Notes under the pieces: generated by a model
The model's input: only the letters and a program-made list of their open reading frames with translations
Told to the model about the DNA's origin: nothing
Databases searched by the model: none
From: Desulfuromonadaceae bacterium
GTDB taxonomy: Bacteria; Desulfobacterota; Desulfuromonadia; Geobacterales; Pseudopelobacteraceae
DNA: 44,936 nucleotides
Assembly: GCA_028712665.1 (NCBI GenBank)
Contig: JAQTRC010000018.1
Location: forward strand, 1-44,936
Direction: 5' to 3'
Program-made: the position numbers and the translations under genes
In this document: piece by piece, positions 44,284 through 44,936 of the stretch
How the letters are laid out: each line of letters opens with the position of its first letter
Numbering within the stretch: position 1 is the stretch's first letter

Positions 44284-44936
44284 TGATCCCACCCCGGAAA
44301 AAAGCGAGTTCGTCCTTGAGGTTTGCAGAGAGGTTCCACGGTCCTACTATCACACGGATTCCGGCCAGAAGCTCTTCGTTAACGCTGAAGCTGAACTGTT
44401 TAGCCGCCGGGAACAGTTCCCGAAAACGAGCCTCAAACAGTTCCGACACAGTTTCGGGGAGTGGATGAGCGCTGACTACCTGCACCGCAGCTTCTTCCCT
44501 TCCAAGCGCCTCGACAATGGCGCGGCGTTGTTCGTCGGGAATTCCGGTAAGGTCTTCAAGCAGCATCTCCATAAGCCGCTTTCCGAGCTCCGGGGTTGCG
44601 GTACGGCTCAGCAGCCTGGCCGCAAACTGTCCGGCGATGCCAATTGCCCGCTCTTCACTCATTCGAACCATCTCCAGGGCGCTGCGCTCTTCCATCACAC
44701 GAGCCTTCTCCCGCATCCCGCCAAGTTCCAGATCCAGGTTTGCCTTCAAACGCCGACGCTCGGCGGCAATCTCGGTTTGCAACCGGAGCCTTAACTCCGC
44801 CTTTTCCGTATCCCAGGAGGCCAGGCGTCCCTGGTATCTCTCCCCCAGTTCGGCCGCCTCAGTTCGCAACCGTTCGGCTTCGGAGCGCGTATGCTCCATA
44901 GCTGCCTGCCGCTCTGCGATGATCTTGCGGACCGGT
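44273..44936 (-). CDS. atpF: ATPase b subunit of the N-type F-ATPase, 5' end outside window
   Basis: The open frame continues to the right edge; codons before the ATG at 44899 read [12 protein letters not shown], like the conserved start of the soluble part of F-type b subunits, so that ATG is internal and the membrane anchor lies beyond 44936. The visible part is a long charged coiled coil (about residues 1-115), followed by a globular end of about 90 residues with [18 protein letters not shown] and [19 protein letters not shown], resembling the C-terminus of the delta subunit (GGIRVRIGD-type). N-type ATPases lack a separate delta gene and have such extended b subunits. Confidence 0.85.
   Translation of the reverse strand, partial: PVRKIIAERQAAMEHTRSEAERLRTEAAELGERYQGRLASWDTEKAELRLRLQTEIAAERRRLKANLDLELGGMREKARVMEERSALEMVRMSEERAIGIAGQFAARLLSRTATPELGKRLMEMLLEDLTGIPDEQRRAIVEALGREEAAVQVVSAHPLPETVSELFEARFRELFPAAKQFSFSVNEELLAGIRVIVGPWNLSANLKDELAFFRGGINGD

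Noticed and set aside
1-44936. CRISPR array, tRNA, rRNA or complete insertion sequence
   Set aside because: No regularly spaced repeats, no tRNA-like cloverleaf, no rRNA sequence and no full-length transposase were found by reading.

Overview
The window reads as a chromosomal segment of a Gram-negative, probably anaerobic, delta-proteobacterial organism, most likely in or near the Geobacter/Pelobacter group (Desulfuromonadota). The evidence is a battery of long hybrid histidine kinases, a kinase with a c-type haem (CxxCH) sensor domain, NosL-type copper lipoprotein relatives with their ABC transporter, small J-domain/rhodanese pairs, DUF1847, DUF134 and NifX-like proteins, a sigma-54 two-component system, and an alternative (N-type) F-ATPase. 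The taxon is inferred from gene content, not from a marker gene. Almost all genes lie on the minus strand; only the first three are on plus. No tRNA, rRNA, CRISPR array or intact transposon was seen.

Layout: (1) 1-2750: 3' part of a DapA-family aldolase, a decayed reading frame, an MgtC-family membrane protein, an ArsR regulator and a convergent CDF-like transporter. (2) 2973-8002: an apparent operon with J-domain protein, small membrane protein, rhodanese, two NosL-like proteins, a small anchored protein, an FtsX-type permease, its ATPase and a multi-pass CPFC protein; this looks like a copper or redox handling ABC system. Its upstream end is damaged: a second copy of a rhodanese gene is truncated, frameshifted and joined to a scrap of an IS256-type transposase (7999-8415). 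(3) 8430-9226: a half-length TauE/SafE protein and a small membrane protein. (4) 9236-21822: a signalling block of three hybrid kinases, two response regulators (one with a Cys4 tail, one HD-GYP) and a chemoreceptor. (5) 22037-28042: an OmpA-like lipoprotein, then a second signalling block (hybrid kinase, Rcp1-like regulator, haem-sensor kinase) flanked by two paralogous proline-rich membrane-anchored proteins of unknown function, with a chimeric relic of a chemoreceptor and a kinase at 27246-27489. (6) 28190-33727: a YeiH-type transporter, then an operon encoding a sigma-54 activator, its kinase, an outer-membrane barrel and two exported small proteins, preceded by a good sigma-54 promoter and candidate enhancer sites. 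(7) 34051-37221: small exported protein, OsmC-like, DUF1847, Cys-rich DUF6125-like, DUF134 regulator and NifX-like protein. (8) 37372-41733: an eight-gene ArsR-led operon of permease, CDF exporter, two thioredoxin-like proteins, CcdA, rhodanese and J-domain protein, under a promoter covered by a perfect 12-4-12 palindrome. (9) 41886-44936: gamma, alpha and (partial) b subunits of an N-type ATPase.

The strongest candidates for a little-described system are the sigma-54 controlled envelope operon (29328-33727), the ArsR-controlled efflux plus thiol-redox operon (37372-41791), the two-NosL ABC operon, and the pair of proline-rich anchored proteins around the haem-kinase cluster. The two J-domain/rhodanese copies, the transposase scrap and the chimeric relic show that this region has undergone duplication and deletion.
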